NCBI RefSeq assembly: GCF_003732275.1
Contig: NZ_MOBM01000042.1
Location: 94,739-158,738, forward strand
Length of the DNA: 64,000 nt
Direction of reading: 5' to 3'
From: Pseudomonas frederiksbergensis
Lineage (GTDB): Bacteria > Pseudomonadota > Gammaproteobacteria > Pseudomonadales > Pseudomonadaceae
Below are positions 7,818 to 15,964 of this stretch, one piece after another. Each line of letters opens with the position of its first letter. The first letter of the stretch is position 1. Both the position numbers and the translations under genes were made by a program. Below the pieces are notes generated by a model. That model was not told the DNA's origin. It worked only from the letters and a program-made list of their open reading frames with translations, and searched no databases.

Positions 7818-9254
7818 TTAACCCTCATCCCCCTCATCATCATCCCCACCATCAACCTTCATTCCCAATTCCTTGATCTTGCGCGTCAGGGTATTACGGC
7901 CCCAACCCAGCAACACGGCAGCATCGCGGCGGCGGCCGGCGGTGTGTTTGAGGGCGGTCTCGATCATGATCCGTTCGAAAGCCGGCACGGCGCTGTCGAG
8001 CAGGCTCGACTGGCCGCGAGCCAACGCCTGATCAGCCCACTGACGCAACGCTTGCTCCCAGTTGGTCACCGGCGCCGAATCCTGCGGCAGGCTCAGCAGC
8101 TCCGGCGGCAAGTCGCTGATGTGTACTTCGCGACCCGAAGCCATCACAGTGATCCAGCGGCAGGTGTTTTCCAGCTGACGCACGTTGCCTGGCCACGGCA
8201 GGTTCTTCAGGTATTCCTCGGTTTCGCTTTTCAGCAGCTTCGGTTCCACCGCCAGTTCTTGCGCGGCGCGGCTGAGGAAGTGCTTGGCCAGGGTCGGGAT
8301 GTCTTCGCGACGGTCCGACAGCCGTGGAATGTGGATGCGGATCACGTTGAGGCGGTGAAACAAGTCCTCACGGAATTTTCCGGCATGCACCAGGGTTTCC
8401 AGATTCTGGTGAGTCGCGGCGATGATTCGCACATCGACCTTCACCGGCACATGGCCGCCGACGCGGTAGAACTCACCGTCCGCCAATACCCGCAGCAAGC
8501 GAGTCTGGGTATCCGCCGGCATGTCGCCGATTTCATCGAGGAACAGTGTGCCACCGTCAGCCTGTTCAAAACGCCCGCGACGCAGGTTGGCCGCTCCGGT
8601 GAATGCGCCTTTTTCATGGCCGAACAGCTCGGATTCCATCAGGTCCTTGGGGATCGCCGCCATGTTCAGCGCAATGAATGGCGAGGCCGCCCGTGGGCTG
8701 TGACGGTGCAGGGCGTGGGCCACCAGTTCTTTACCGGTACCGGATTCGCCGTTGATCAGCACGGTGATGTTGGAGTGGCTCAAGCGCCCGATGGCGCGAA
8801 ACACTTCCTGCATCGCCGGCGCTTCACCGATGATTTCCGGGGTGCGGGTCAGGGCGACCGGGACTTCCAGGCCTTGTTGTTCCTGGGCGTGCTGGTTGGC
8901 GCGTTTGACCAGTGATACCGCCTCGTCAACGTCGAACGGCTTGGGCAGGTATTCGAACGCACCGCCCTGATAGGACGCGACAGCGCTGTCCAGATCGGAG
9001 TGCGCGGTCATGATGATCACCGGCAGCCGTGGGTGTTGTTCGCGAATCCGTGCCAGAAGGTCCAGACCGCTGGCACCCGGCATGCGGATGTCGGAGATGA
9101 TCACGTCCGGCTGCTGGCGCGCCAGGCGGCTCATCACGCCATCGGCGCTGTCGAAGCTTTGCGTGGTCATGCCTTCTTGCTGCAAGGCTTTTTCCAGGAC
9201 CCAACGGATAGAACGGTCGTCATCGACGATCCACACGGTTTCACTACGGCTCAT
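7818..9254 (-). CDS. ntrC: Nitrogen regulation response regulator NtrC (GlnG)
   Basis: 478-residue sigma-54 activator. The receiver domain (about 1-120) has the phospho-acceptor Asp54 in IISDIRMPG. The AAA+ domain (about 140-370) has Walker A GESGTGKE, the sigma-54-contacting GAFTGA loop, and Walker B FLDEIGDMP. A Fis-type helix-turn-helix lies at about 430-470. NtrB phosphorylates it under nitrogen limitation and it activates glnA, transport and catabolic promoters, likely including the hut promoter in this window. The start overlaps the ntrB stop by 4 bp (ATGA), indicating translational coupling. The Asp/Glu-rich C-terminal tail is unremarkable. Confidence 0.97.
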   Translation of the reverse strand: MSRSETVWIVDDDRSIRWVLEKALQQEGMTTQSFDSADGVMSRLARQQPDVIISDIRMPGASGLDLLARIREQHPRLPVIIMTAHSDLDSAVASYQGGAFEYLPKPFDVDEAVSLVKRANQHAQEQQGLEVPVALTRTPEIIGEAPAMQEVFRAIGRLSHSNITVLINGESGTGKELVAHALHRHSPRAASPFIALNMAAIPKDLMESELFGHEKGAFTGAANLRRGRFEQADGGTLFLDEIGDMPADTQTRLLRVLADGEFYRVGGHVPVKVDVRIIAATHQNLETLVHAGKFREDLFHRLNVIRIHIPRLSDRREDIPTLAKHFLSRAAQELAVEPKLLKSETEEYLKNLPWPGNVRQLENTCRWITVMASGREVHISDLPPELLSLPQDSAPVTNWEQALRQWADQALARGQSSLLDSAVPAFERIMIETALKHTAGRRRDAAVLLGWGRNTLTRKIKELGMKVDGGDDDEGDEG

Positions 9255-10336
9255 GTCGATGTGGCTCCTTGTTCCAGTGGCAGAAAGATCGAGAACGTGG
9301 TGTGGCCTGGATGGCTGTCACATTCGATCAGGCCCTGGTGCTGGCTGATGATGTTCTGGGTAATGGCCAAGCCGAGCCCGGTACCGTCCGGGCGGCCGCT
9401 GACCATGGGGAAGAAGATGGTTTCTTGTAGCTCGGCGGGGATCCCCGGGCCGTTGTCGATGATTTCGATCTTGGTCACCAGGCGATGACGCACGTGGCCG
9501 ATGGTGAACTGGCGCATGGCGCGGGTACGCAAGCTGATGCGGCCAAGGCGCAGCTCGTTCTGGCTGCTGATGGCCTGCATCGCGTTGCGCACGATGTTCA
9601 GGACGGCCTGAATCATCTGTTCGCGATCAATCAACACATCCGGAATGCTTGGGTCGTAGTCGCGCACCAAAGTGATGCAGCCCTGACTTTCGGCCTCCAC
9701 CAACTGACCCACGCGTTCCAGCACTTCATGGACGTTGCACATGGCCAGTGACGGCAATTTGTTGGAGCCGAGCATGCGATCCACCAGATTGCGCAGGCGA
9801 TCGGCTTCTTCAATGATGACGTTGGTGTAATCGCGCAGGCTTTCTTCCGGCAGCTCACGGGCGAGCAACTGCGCCGCGCCACGAATCCCGCCCAGAGGGT
9901 TTTTGATTTCGTGGGCGAGGCCGCGTACCAGCATCTTGCTGGTCTCCTGCTTCGACAGCTGTGCCTCTTCCTTGGTGATCCGCAACAAGCGGTCACGCGG
10001 GTGAACCTCCAGCAACAGCAGCGTAGCGCCATTGCTCAGGATCGGTGTCACGGCGTAGTCGACGGTCAGGGTCTGGCCGGTGAGGGCGGTGAGCATCGCT
10101 TCGCGCTTGGTGAACGGGTGCGCCTGCTCGACTGCCTGGCGCAAGGAATTCAGCGCCTCGGTGGACTCGGTGAACAACTCACTGATGAACTGCCCATGAC
10201 TACGCTGGCCGCTGATGGCCAGCAGCATCTCCGCCGCCGGATTCATGTACTCAAGGCGCAGTTCGGCGTCGAGCAGAATGGTTGCGGTGGTCAGGTTGTC
10301 GAGTAGCAAGCGGTGTAGTGCATCGCTAATGGTCAT
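9251..10336 (-). CDS. ntrB: Nitrogen regulation sensor histidine kinase NtrB (GlnL)
   Basis: 361 residues, cytosolic. PAS domain (about 10-115), then the dimerisation/phospho-acceptor helix with His in RGLAHEIKNPLGG (about 140), then an HATPase domain with N-box NIVRNAMQAI, G1 DNGPGIP and G2 GTGLGLAI. It phosphorylates or dephosphorylates NtrC under PII control. ATG at 10336 has an AGAGGTCC Shine-Dalgarno; the frame is open further upstream but that part lacks kinase similarity. A -24/-12 promoter lies ~60 bp upstream. Confidence 0.96.
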   Translation of the reverse strand: MTISDALHRLLLDNLTTATILLDAELRLEYMNPAAEMLLAISGQRSHGQFISELFTESTEALNSLRQAVEQAHPFTKREAMLTALTGQTLTVDYAVTPILSNGATLLLLEVHPRDRLLRITKEEAQLSKQETSKMLVRGLAHEIKNPLGGIRGAAQLLARELPEESLRDYTNVIIEEADRLRNLVDRMLGSNKLPSLAMCNVHEVLERVGQLVEAESQGCITLVRDYDPSIPDVLIDREQMIQAVLNIVRNAMQAISSQNELRLGRISLRTRAMRQFTIGHVRHRLVTKIEIIDNGPGIPAELQETIFFPMVSGRPDGTGLGLAITQNIISQHQGLIECDSHPGHTTFSIFLPLEQGATST

Positions 10337-10392
10337 CAGGACCTCTTTTGGAGCGGAGCGCACGTAAGAAACAAGCGCTGATACGAGGAAAA

Positions 10393-10408
10393 TGCAAAAA
10401 CCAAACCA
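10393..10408 (-). promoter_or_regulatory. Candidate sigma-54 (-24/-12) promoter for ntrBC
   Basis: On the minus strand TGGTTTGGTTTTTGCA has the invariant GG and GC separated by exactly 10 bases, and the TTGCA -12 box. It lies 57 bp upstream of the ntrB ATG. The middle of the -24 element (TTTG instead of CACG) is non-consensus. Confidence 0.6.
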
Positions 10409-10534
10409 AGGCTCCGAAAAGAAGCGTTTAGAGCCTGAAACAGGCGTTTGACGCTCGTTTACGTGGCGTTCTGCCAGCTTTCGCGGGTACTTTCGAACCA
10501 AAATGGGTTGAGATGTGAGTACGGTGCACTCTAT

Positions 10535-10551
10535 TGCACCAATATAGTGCG
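10535..10551. promoter_or_regulatory. Candidate NtrC binding site upstream of ntrB
   Basis: TGCACCA-ATA-TAGTGCG matches the enteric NtrC consensus TGCACCA-N3-TGGTGCA at 12 of 14 positions. It is about 130-155 bp upstream of the -24/-12 element at 10393-10408, a normal enhancer distance. An overlapping GGTGCA/TGCACC inverted repeat starts at 10523. Confidence 0.6.
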
Positions 10552-10600
10552 CAAACCTGAACAAAGTAAAAGAAGCTCAGTCAGCGCGGATGCGAAAACC

Positions 10601-10690
10601 TGTGGGAGCGGGCTTGCTCGCGAAAGCGGTTTGTCAGGCGACATCAATGTTGGCTGTGCCGCCGTCTTCGCGAGCAAGCCCGCTCCCACA
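10601..10690. repeat. REPIN (GGGC variant)
   Basis: Inverted arms TGTGGGAGCGGGCTTGCTCG... with ~40 bases between, in the 377-bp gap between ntrB and the DUF4124 gene. Apart from this and the two regulatory sites I see nothing else in the gap. Confidence 0.9.
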
Positions 10691-10713
10691 TGGGTGCGCT
10701 TAACTGACGGGCA

Positions 10714-11319
10714 TTAGCGCCAGAAGGAGCTTTCTTCTTCGGGCTTGTCTTTGAGGGGGCATTCCGGCCGTTGGCCGTAGTCGGTAAGGATGCAGGGTTT
10801 GACCTGGCGCTTCTGTGCGAGGGAAATGCGCAGCATATGGAAGGGTTGATTGGCCGTGCGTTCGACGGTACGGCCCCGTTCGTCGAGAATTTCCACGGAC
10901 AGGTGATGGCTGCCGCGGTCGATGTTGCTCAGGGCGAATACCGGGCTTGGGCCAGGCTCGGCGGTGGGTTGGCCATCCAGCAGCAGGCGATAGCGATGGC
11001 CCTGTTGCAGGCCGGGTTCGCTGGTAACGCTGACGATCAATTCACCGGCAGTGCTACGGATCGTGGCATCCGGGTCCGGCACCAGCACACGAAGCATGTC
11101 GTAATGAAACAGGGGGTTGGCCTGGTTTTTCGCGGCCGTCATGGGGGCGGCGCTCGGGTTGGCCGACATTCGATTGCTGGTCGCCAATGGCACGCGCTTG
11201 GCGTTACGGGTGCCCGGTTGATCGGTGAAGACCCGATTGCCCTGGGCGTCGATGTAAGTGAAAACCTCGGCCATTGCCGGCAGGCTGATCAGGCATGCGA
11301 CCAACAGCCAGAACCTCAA
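10714..11319 (-). CDS. DUF4124 domain-containing secreted protein
   Basis: 201 residues. A signal peptide (MRFWLLVACLISLPAMA) is followed by a DUF4124 module (about 19-45, VFTYIDAQGNRVFTDQPG), a low-complexity linker, and a C-terminal segment (about 85-175) with strand-rich 'YRLLLDG' and 'RGSHHLSVEILDERG' motifs like those of the preceding gene. It is a periplasmic or cell-wall protein of unknown function. Its ATG overlaps the upstream DUF4124 gene's stop by 4 bp, so the two are a coupled tandem pair, probably an old duplication. The same pair lies between ntrB and glnA in other Pseudomonas. Confidence 0.85.
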   Translation of the reverse strand: MRFWLLVACLISLPAMAEVFTYIDAQGNRVFTDQPGTRNAKRVPLATSNRMSANPSAAPMTAAKNQANPLFHYDMLRVLVPDPDATIRSTAGELIVSVTSEPGLQQGHRYRLLLDGQPTAEPGPSPVFALSNIDRGSHHLSVEILDERGRTVERTANQPFHMLRISLAQKRQVKPCILTDYGQRPECPLKDKPEEESSFWR

Positions 11320-11837
11320 GGCTTATGCACCCGTTGTACGGTGAAAGTCACGGTGGGGCTCTGTTGCACGACGTTTTGCCCATCGATCACCTGAACCGCG
11401 AGGCGGTGTTCGCCACGGTCGATATTCACCAGTTGCAGAATCGGGACATTGCTCGGTTGGCCGTAAGGTTGATCGTCCAGTAACAGCCTCAATCGATGAG
11501 GACCTTGCAGGCGCGGTTGGATCAATACGCTAACCGTGAACGTGCCGTTGTTGGCGCGCAGGGCTTCTTCGGTGGGCAGCCCCGTCAGCTCCAGCACCTG
11601 ATAGGCGCTGCCGGGCTGTTCACGGCTACTGGATTGCACAGGTGCTACAGGCTCGCTCGGCGGTTGAAGTCCGACGCTGTTAAGCGGCGGCAACTCCACG
11701 GGTTGAGCTTTTACGCCATAGGGCGGTTGATTGCTGTAGGCGGTGTTGCCGTTGGCATCAGTGTATTTGTAGATCTGCGCGGCGGCGGCGGCGGGCAGGG
11801 CGATCAGCACAAGCAGGCATAACAACAATGAGCGCAT
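11316..11837 (-). CDS. DUF4124 domain-containing secreted protein (paralogue)
   Basis: 173 residues from ATG 11837. This start gives a direct signal peptide (MRSLLLCLLVLIALPAAAAA); a start nine codons upstream would put polar residues before it. The DUF4124 module (about 21-45, IYKYTDANGNTAYSNQPP) and C-terminal 'HRLRLLLDDQPYG' / 'DRGEHRLAVQVID' segments align with the downstream paralogue. Coupled by an ATGA overlap. Function unknown; localisation is inferred from the signal peptide only. Confidence 0.85.
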   Translation of the reverse strand: MRSLLLCLLVLIALPAAAAAQIYKYTDANGNTAYSNQPPYGVKAQPVELPPLNSVGLQPPSEPVAPVQSSSREQPGSAYQVLELTGLPTEEALRANNGTFTVSVLIQPRLQGPHRLRLLLDDQPYGQPSNVPILQLVNIDRGEHRLAVQVIDGQNVVQQSPTVTFTVQRVHKP

Positions 11838-11938
11838 TGCAGGCTTCCATTGGCCGTTGGGCAAGTGTCCGGCCCTGTTCCGTTCATGGCGACTAAGCGC
11901 TGAGCATAGAGCACTTCAGCGCATATCGGCAGGTCGGC

Positions 11939-12499
11939 TCAACGGCTGGCGCTGCACAACTCAGCGGTGGCGCGTACCTGGGCAAGCTCGCGTAATGGCG
12001 CGTGGGCGCCGGTTTTATTGGCCTTGGCCAGCCAGGACGGGCACTGCGGGTCGTTGCGATAAGGGCTGAAATCGGCCAGTTGTTGCAGCAGGCGTTTTTG
12101 TAACTGATCAAGTTGTGGGCGGATCTGCCCGACGAGATCGGGGCGAGGATCGTTGGGCGCCTTGCCTTGCGCATGCCAGTCAGACAGGTGCGTGTATTGC
12201 ACCAGTTTGTTGGCCTCGATCTGCGCCGAGAAAAATTGTTCGACGGCTTCATCGCTCAATTTATAGGCAGGTGCCAGGGCGACAGCGCCGGCAATGACTT
12301 CGCGCTCGCGCTGCCGATCTTCGACCGGTTTGCCACTGTCCCATTTGCTCAGCGCGACCTGATCGGCAATTGCCAAGCGTTCTTCGATGGTGCCAAGCAA
12401 CGGGGCGAGGGCGGCGGGGGCTGGGCTGGCAAAAGCGTTGTTGACCAGCAGGGCGGTGAGCAGGGCGGTGAGCAGGGCAAGGCATGGGCGTAGGCGCAT
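11939..12499 (-). CDS. Periplasmic chorismate mutase (AroQ gamma class)
   Basis: 186 residues from ATG 12499, which begins the signal peptide (MRLRPCLALLTALLTALLVNNAFA). The mature part has the AroQ helical pattern: APLLGTIEERLAIADQVALSKW, the VEDRQREREVI segment with its conserved Arg/Asp/Arg-Glu, and FFSAQIEANKLVQ. Secreted AroQ proteins convert chorismate to prephenate in the periplasm and carry an extra C-terminal helical half, which accounts for the length here; a C-terminal Cys pair (CPSW...AELCS) could form a disulfide. ATG 12499 is preferred over one 17 codons upstream. It lies between glnA and the DUF4124 pair, in the same direction. Confidence 0.8.
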   Translation of the reverse strand: MRLRPCLALLTALLTALLVNNAFASPAPAALAPLLGTIEERLAIADQVALSKWDSGKPVEDRQREREVIAGAVALAPAYKLSDEAVEQFFSAQIEANKLVQYTHLSDWHAQGKAPNDPRPDLVGQIRPQLDQLQKRLLQQLADFSPYRNDPQCPSWLAKANKTGAHAPLRELAQVRATAELCSASR

Positions 12500-12570
12500 G
12501 GGGCATCTCGGCTTTATCGGATGAAGGCCATGATGCACGCAACCGGGCATCCGATGACAGACGGTCGTCC

Positions 12571-12605
12571 ATAAAAAAGGCCTCCCGAAGGAGGCCTCTC
12601 TTTTG
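12571..12605 (-). terminator. Rho-independent terminator after glnA
   Basis: Stem AGGCCTCC / GGAGGCCT with loop CGAA; the six-A run at 12573-12578 is a U-run on the minus strand, 29 bp beyond the glnA stop. Confidence 0.9.
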
Positions 12606-12633
12606 TCACGCCGCGTAGCGCGGCGCTACCGGA

Positions 12634-14040
12634 TCAGCAGCTGTAGTACAGCTCATATTCCAGTGGGTGTACGAAGGTACGAACCTTGATTTCTTCTTCG
12701 CTTTTCAGGGCGATGTAAGCGTCGATGAAGTCGTCGCTGAAAACGCCGCCTTTGGTCAGGAACGCACGACCTTTGTCCAGCTCTTCCAGGGCTTCTTTCA
12801 GGCTGCCGCAAACTTGTGGGATTTCTTTCGCCTCTTCAGGCGGCAGGTCGTACAGGTTTTTGTCAGCTGCGTCGCCAGGGTGGATCTTGTTCTGGATGCC
12901 GTCCAGGCCAGCCATCAACAGTGCAGCGAAGCCCAGGTACGGGTTAGCTGCTGGATCCGGGAAGCGAGCTTCGATACGGCGAGCGCGAGGGCTGGACACG
13001 TAAGGAATACGGATCGAAGCCGAACGGTTGCGAGCCGAGTAAGCCAGCATCACTGGAGCTTCGAAACCTGGGACCAGACGCTTGTAGGAGTTGGTCGACG
13101 GGTTGGTGAAGCCGTTCAGAGCCTTACCGTGCTTGATGATGCCGCCGATGAAGTACAGAGCGGTGTCGGACAGGCCGGCATAGCCTTCGCCAGCGAAGGT
13201 GTTCTTGCCATCTTTGGCGATGGACAGGTGAACGTGCATACCCGAACCGTTGTCGCCGTACAGAGGCTTAGGCATGAAGGTCGCGGTGCGGCCGTATGCG
13301 TCAGCAACGTTGTGTACGCAGTACTTCAGGGTTTGAACTTCGTCAGCCTTGGCAACCAGGGTGTTGAACTTCACGCCGATTTCGTTCTGACCGGCAGTCG
13401 CCACTTCGTGGTGGTGAACTTCGATGACCAGGCCCATTTCTTCCATGGCGTTGCACATGGAGGTACGGATTTCGTGGTCGTGGTCGAACGGCGGAACAGG
13501 GAAGTAGCCGCCTTTGACGCCTGGACGGTGGCCTTTGTTGCCGCCTTCCACGTCCTGGTCGGACATCCACGAACCTTGTTCGGAGAAGATTTTGAACATC
13601 GAGCCGGAGATGTCGGACTTGAACTTCACTTCGTCGAAGATGAAGAACTCAGGCTCTGGACCCACGAATACGGTGTCGCCGATACCGGTCGACTTCAGGT
13701 ATTCCTCGGCACGCTTGGCGATCGCACGTGGGTCACGGTCGTAGCCTTGCATGGTCGAAGGCTCGATCACGTCGCAAACCAGGATCAGGGTCGGCTCTTC
13801 GGTGAACGGGTCGAGAACGGCAGTGCTGTCGTCCGGCATCAGGATCATGTCGGAAGCTTCGATGCCTTTCCAGCCAGCGATGGAGGAACCGTCGAACATT
13901 TTGCCTTCTTCGAAGAAAGCTTCATCCAGCCCATCGCGAGCCGGCATGGTCACGTGGTGCTGAGTGCCTTTGGTGTCCGTGAAGCGCAGATCAATCCACT
14001 TGACGTCATGATCTTTGATGAGTTGAACCGACTTCGACAT
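12634..14040 (-). CDS. glnA: Type I glutamine synthetase
   Basis: 468 residues, the standard GSI length. It makes glutamine from glutamate, ammonia and ATP in a cytosolic dodecamer. Visible signatures include FDGSSIAGWKGIEASDM (N-terminal), the metal/glutamate site near GPEPEFF and NGSGMHVH, and the adenylylation Tyr in KNLYDLPPEE, so activity is probably regulated by GlnE. ATG at 14040 has a GGAGGA Shine-Dalgarno. A -24/-12 promoter lies ~100 bp upstream and its own terminator follows. Confidence 0.98.
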   Translation of the reverse strand: MSKSVQLIKDHDVKWIDLRFTDTKGTQHHVTMPARDGLDEAFFEEGKMFDGSSIAGWKGIEASDMILMPDDSTAVLDPFTEEPTLILVCDVIEPSTMQGYDRDPRAIAKRAEEYLKSTGIGDTVFVGPEPEFFIFDEVKFKSDISGSMFKIFSEQGSWMSDQDVEGGNKGHRPGVKGGYFPVPPFDHDHEIRTSMCNAMEEMGLVIEVHHHEVATAGQNEIGVKFNTLVAKADEVQTLKYCVHNVADAYGRTATFMPKPLYGDNGSGMHVHLSIAKDGKNTFAGEGYAGLSDTALYFIGGIIKHGKALNGFTNPSTNSYKRLVPGFEAPVMLAYSARNRSASIRIPYVSSPRARRIEARFPDPAANPYLGFAALLMAGLDGIQNKIHPGDAADKNLYDLPPEEAKEIPQVCGSLKEALEELDKGRAFLTKGGVFSDDFIDAYIALKSEEEIKVRTFVHPLEYELYYSC

Positions 14041-14138
14041 AGTGTCCTCCGGGTGGCTTCGGGCTTAGTAGTGGATGCCCTTAGAATGTGGGTGATGCCG
14101 GCGCGAATACTCTGCCATGGCAACCTGCCTCACAAGGG

Positions 14139-14154
14139 AGCAAATTGCATGCCA
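14139..14154 (-). promoter_or_regulatory. Sigma-54 promoter of glnA
   Basis: On the minus strand TGGCATGCAATTTGCT: GG and GC are separated by 10 bases, with only one departure from the TGGCACG-N4-TTGC consensus. Upstream GGTGCA-type half-sites at 14197-14203 and 14268-14274 may be NtrC contacts but no complete dyad is seen. Confidence 0.75.
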
Positions 14155-14300
14155 GTGCCCCACCATGGATTTTTTGCCCCAATATCACGCTTATAAAGGT
14201 GCAATGCCTCGAAAAGCGCAAAACCTCGCCCTGTAATGTAGCGTCGAATTCGATAAATGACCTGTTTTGGTGCGTGCAAAACCTTCTGCACATTAACTGG

Positions 14301-14328
14301 TTAAACCTTGAGCAATTTCCGCTATAAT
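14301..14328 (+). promoter_or_regulatory. Candidate sigma-70 promoter for thiI
   Basis: A perfect TATAAT at 14323-14328, with TTAAAC at 14301-14306 (16-base spacing), 42 bases before the thiI ATG and divergent from the glnA promoter. Confidence 0.55.
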
Positions 14329-14370
14329 CCGCGCCCCCCTTTTTCGGCTGGCCCAGCGCGCGCTGTTTTC

Positions 14371-15825
14371 ATGAAACTAATCGTAAAAGTCTTCCCCGAG
14401 ATCACCATCAAGAGCCGCCCGGTACGGATGCGTTTCATCCGCCAGTTGGCCAAAAACATCCGTACCGTGCTCCGCGATCTGGACCCGGCTGTGGTGGTGA
14501 ACGGTGTGTGGGACAATCTCGAGCTGGAAACCCGCGTCAGCGAGCCGAAAGCCCTGAAGGAGATGACCGAGCGCCTGAGCTGCATGCCGGGCATCGCGCA
14601 TTTCCTGCAGGTCGATGAATACCCGTTGGGCGACTTTGACGACATCGTCGCCAAGTGCAAGCAGCATTTCGGTGACGCCCTGGCCGGGAAGATCTTTTCG
14701 GTGCGCTGCAAGCGTGCCGGCAAGCACGAATTCAGCTCCATGGACGTCGAAAAATACGTCGGCAGCCAACTGCGTCGTCAGTGCGGCGCCGCCGGAATCT
14801 CGCTCAAAGAGCCTGAAATCGAAGTTCGCATCGAAATTCGCGACAAACGGTTGTTCGTGATCCACAGCCAGCACAACAGCATCGGCGGTTATCCGCTGGG
14901 TGCCCTGGAACAGACGCTTGTACTGATGTCTGGTGGCTTCGATTCCACCGTCGCCGCCTACCAGATCATGCGCCGCGGGCTGATGAGCCATTTCTGCTTC
15001 TTCAATCTGGGCGGACGTGCCCACGAACTGGGCGTCATGGAAGTCGCGCACTTCATCTGGAAGAAGTACGGCAGCTCCCAACGCGTGTTATTTGTCAGTG
15101 TGCCGTTCGAGGAAGTACTGGGAGAAATTCTCGGGAAAGTCGATAACAGTCATATGGGTGTAGTTTTGAAGCGTATGATGTTGCGCGCTGCTTCCCGTAT
15201 TGCCGATCGGCTGGAGATCGAAGCGCTGGTCACCGGCGAAGCGATTTCCCAGGTATCGAGCCAGACGTTGCCGAACCTGTCCGTGATCGATTGCGTGACC
15301 GACAAGCTGGTCTTGCGACCGCTGATCGCCAGTCACAAGCAGGACATCATCGACCTGGCCAACGAAATCGGTACTGCCGATTTCGCCAAGCACATGCCGG
15401 AATACTGCGGGGTCATCTCGGTGAACCCAAAGACCCACGCCAAGCGTCCGCGCGTGGAGCATGAAGAGAAAGAATTCGACATGGCGGTACTTGAGCGTGC
15501 GCTCGAGAACGCCAAACTGGTGCCGATCGATCGCGTGATCGACGAATTGGGCCAGGATTTGCAGATCGAAGAAGTCAGCGAAGCACTGGCGGGCCAGATC
15601 ATCATCGACATCCGTCACCCGGATGCCGCTGAAGACGAGCCGCTGGAACTCGCTGGCATTGAGGTGCAGACGATGCCGTTTTATGCATTGAACGCTCGTT
15701 TCAAGGAACTGGACCCTACTCGCCAGTACCTGTTGTATTGCGACAAAGGCGTGATGAGTCGCCTGCATGCCCACCATTTGCTCAGTGAGGGGCATGCCAA
15801 TGTGCGCGTTTATCGACCGAGCTAA
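14371..15825 (+). CDS. thiI: tRNA 4-thiouridine synthase ThiI
   Basis: 484 residues. Ferredoxin-like and THUMP domains (about 1-165) bind tRNA; a PP-loop ATPase domain starts at LMSGGFDST (about 185); a C-terminal rhodanese-like domain (about 400-484) carries the persulfide Cys in YCDKGVMS. It transfers sulfur from IscS to uridine 8 of tRNA and, in some bacteria, supplies the thiazole branch of thiamine synthesis. ATG 14371 gives the family start MKLIVKVFPEITIK; upstream ATGs precede the promoter -10 box. Monocistronic and divergent from glnA. Confidence 0.96.
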   Translation: MKLIVKVFPEITIKSRPVRMRFIRQLAKNIRTVLRDLDPAVVVNGVWDNLELETRVSEPKALKEMTERLSCMPGIAHFLQVDEYPLGDFDDIVAKCKQHFGDALAGKIFSVRCKRAGKHEFSSMDVEKYVGSQLRRQCGAAGISLKEPEIEVRIEIRDKRLFVIHSQHNSIGGYPLGALEQTLVLMSGGFDSTVAAYQIMRRGLMSHFCFFNLGGRAHELGVMEVAHFIWKKYGSSQRVLFVSVPFEEVLGEILGKVDNSHMGVVLKRMMLRAASRIADRLEIEALVTGEAISQVSSQTLPNLSVIDCVTDKLVLRPLIASHKQDIIDLANEIGTADFAKHMPEYCGVISVNPKTHAKRPRVEHEEKEFDMAVLERALENAKLVPIDRVIDELGQDLQIEEVSEALAGQIIIDIRHPDAAEDEPLELAGIEVQTMPFYALNARFKELDPTRQYLLYCDKGVMSRLHAHHLLSEGHANVRVYRPS

Positions 15826-15964
15826 GTGCCCGGGGCTGTTTGCCTGTGGCCTGCGTCACCGGCCCCCCGACGCCGCCGTCAAGCTGTAACGGCTTTGCCG
15901 GACTCTACTGTAAATCGCTGCCAAGACTTGTCAGCACACCGAATCCTCTGATCGAGATACACAA

